A DNA stretch of 8,369 nucleotides from Methyloprofundus sp. GTDB taxonomy: Bacteria > Pseudomonadota > Gammaproteobacteria > Methylococcales > Methylomonadaceae. The translations under genes and the position numbers were made by a program. The notes beneath the pieces are model-generated. The model made no database searches, was not told where the DNA came from, and worked only from the letters and a program-made list of their open reading frames with translations. The first letter of the stretch is position 1; each line of letters begins with the position of its first letter. The DNA is taken from contig JAUXBW010000093.1 of the NCBI GenBank assembly GCA_030619185.1, positions 1-8,369 on the forward strand, written 5' to 3'. Positions 7,963 through 8,369 of this stretch are shown in pieces.

Positions 7963-8369
7963 ATGTCTATTGTATCGCTTAAAAAAGTCACTCTCTGTGG
8001 TTTGGTTGCAGAAAAAACATTGGTACTTGAAAAGTTACAAAGCCTGGGAGGAACTCACCTTATTTCCCTGGGCAAAGATATAAAAAAAACCGATGCGTTA
8101 CCCGTACATGATATTGATGATGCACTAATTGCATTAAAGTATCTGCAGCAATGTGAAACTCAGCGCCACCAAGTCAGGCAGCCTGAGGAATTTAATTTTA
8201 ATCAGGTTGTTCAGCAAGTTTTAGGTGTTAAAAATAAGCTGGTTGACTTACGTGAGCAACGAGAATTTCTACAAGAACGGATTAAAGACGTTGCCCTATG
8301 GGGAGATTTTAATCTTGCTGATAGTGGTCAGTTAGGGGGCAATAAACTATGGTTTTATATTGTCCCTAA
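7963..8369 (+). CDS. atpI: V-type ATPase/ATP synthase subunit I, N-terminal part (3' end outside window)
   Basis: This is the start of the membrane stator subunit I (equivalent to subunit a), whose C-terminal membrane domain forms the ion half-channels against the K ring. Only 135 codons are present, all from the cytoplasmic N-terminal arm. The beginning, MSIVSLKKVTLCGLVAEKTL, then LEKLQSLGGTHLISL, is the typical subunit I opening: a beta strand followed by a helix. Residues about 80-110 are a charged helical stretch (VVQQVLGVKNKLVDLREQR) fitting the stator coiled coil. No membrane segments are reached before the edge. The ATG at 7963 abuts the D stop codon (TAA 7960-7962), with AGAGGG (7953-7958) as ribosome binding site inside the end of D. 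The frame is open to the window end. Its place after B and D matches the known B-D-I-K order, so subunit K probably follows outside the window. Confidence 0.85.
   Translation, partial: MSIVSLKKVTLCGLVAEKTLVLEKLQSLGGTHLISLGKDIKKTDALPVHDIDDALIALKYLQQCETQRHQVRQPEEFNFNQVVQQVLGVKNKLVDLREQREFLQERIKDVALWGDFNLADSGQLGGNKLWFYIVP

Overview
The window (roughly 43% GC by eye) looks like chromosomal DNA of a gammaproteobacterium. The PpsA C-terminus, the LigA and a long RluA-family pseudouridine synthase with an N-terminal extension all read as gammaproteobacterial. The genus cannot be fixed from the sequence; a methanotroph-like or sulfur-oxidiser-like lineage is only a guess.

Layout. (1) 3-575, + strand: C-terminal 190 codons of phosphoenolpyruvate synthase, cut by the left edge. 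(2) 576-690: short convergent intergenic region holding nested inverted repeats. (3) 691-2367, - strand: 558-aa RluA-family pseudouridine synthase with a coiled-coil N-terminal half and a TTG start. (4) 2368-2694: 327-bp gap with a candidate promoter for that gene, a 7-bp perfect hairpin, and a long A/T-flanked hairpin just downstream of ligA that fits a terminator. (5) 2695-4710, - strand: complete NAD+-dependent DNA ligase LigA. (6) 4711-4784: divergent promoter region. (7) 4785-8369, + strand: a tightly packed gene set of a GAF/DUF484-like plus GGDEF protein, then V-type ATPase subunits B, D and the start of I. The gaps are 21, 7 and 0 bp.

The right-hand third is the most interesting part. 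The GGDEF protein has lost both acidic residues of its signature (TGAKF in place of GG[D/E]EF), but it keeps an RxxD inhibitory-site motif at the canonical distance. That pattern suggests a cyclic di-GMP receptor rather than a cyclase. It sits directly upstream of, and probably in one transcript with, V-ATPase genes. Bacterial V-ATPase clusters of this type (Chlamydia, Borrelia) are normally ordered E-x-A-B-D-I-K. Here the position of catalytic subunit A, immediately before B, is taken by the GGDEF gene. The working hypothesis is a rearranged V-ATPase operon whose expression or activity is tied to c-di-GMP. This is inference from context and needs the sequence to the right of the window.
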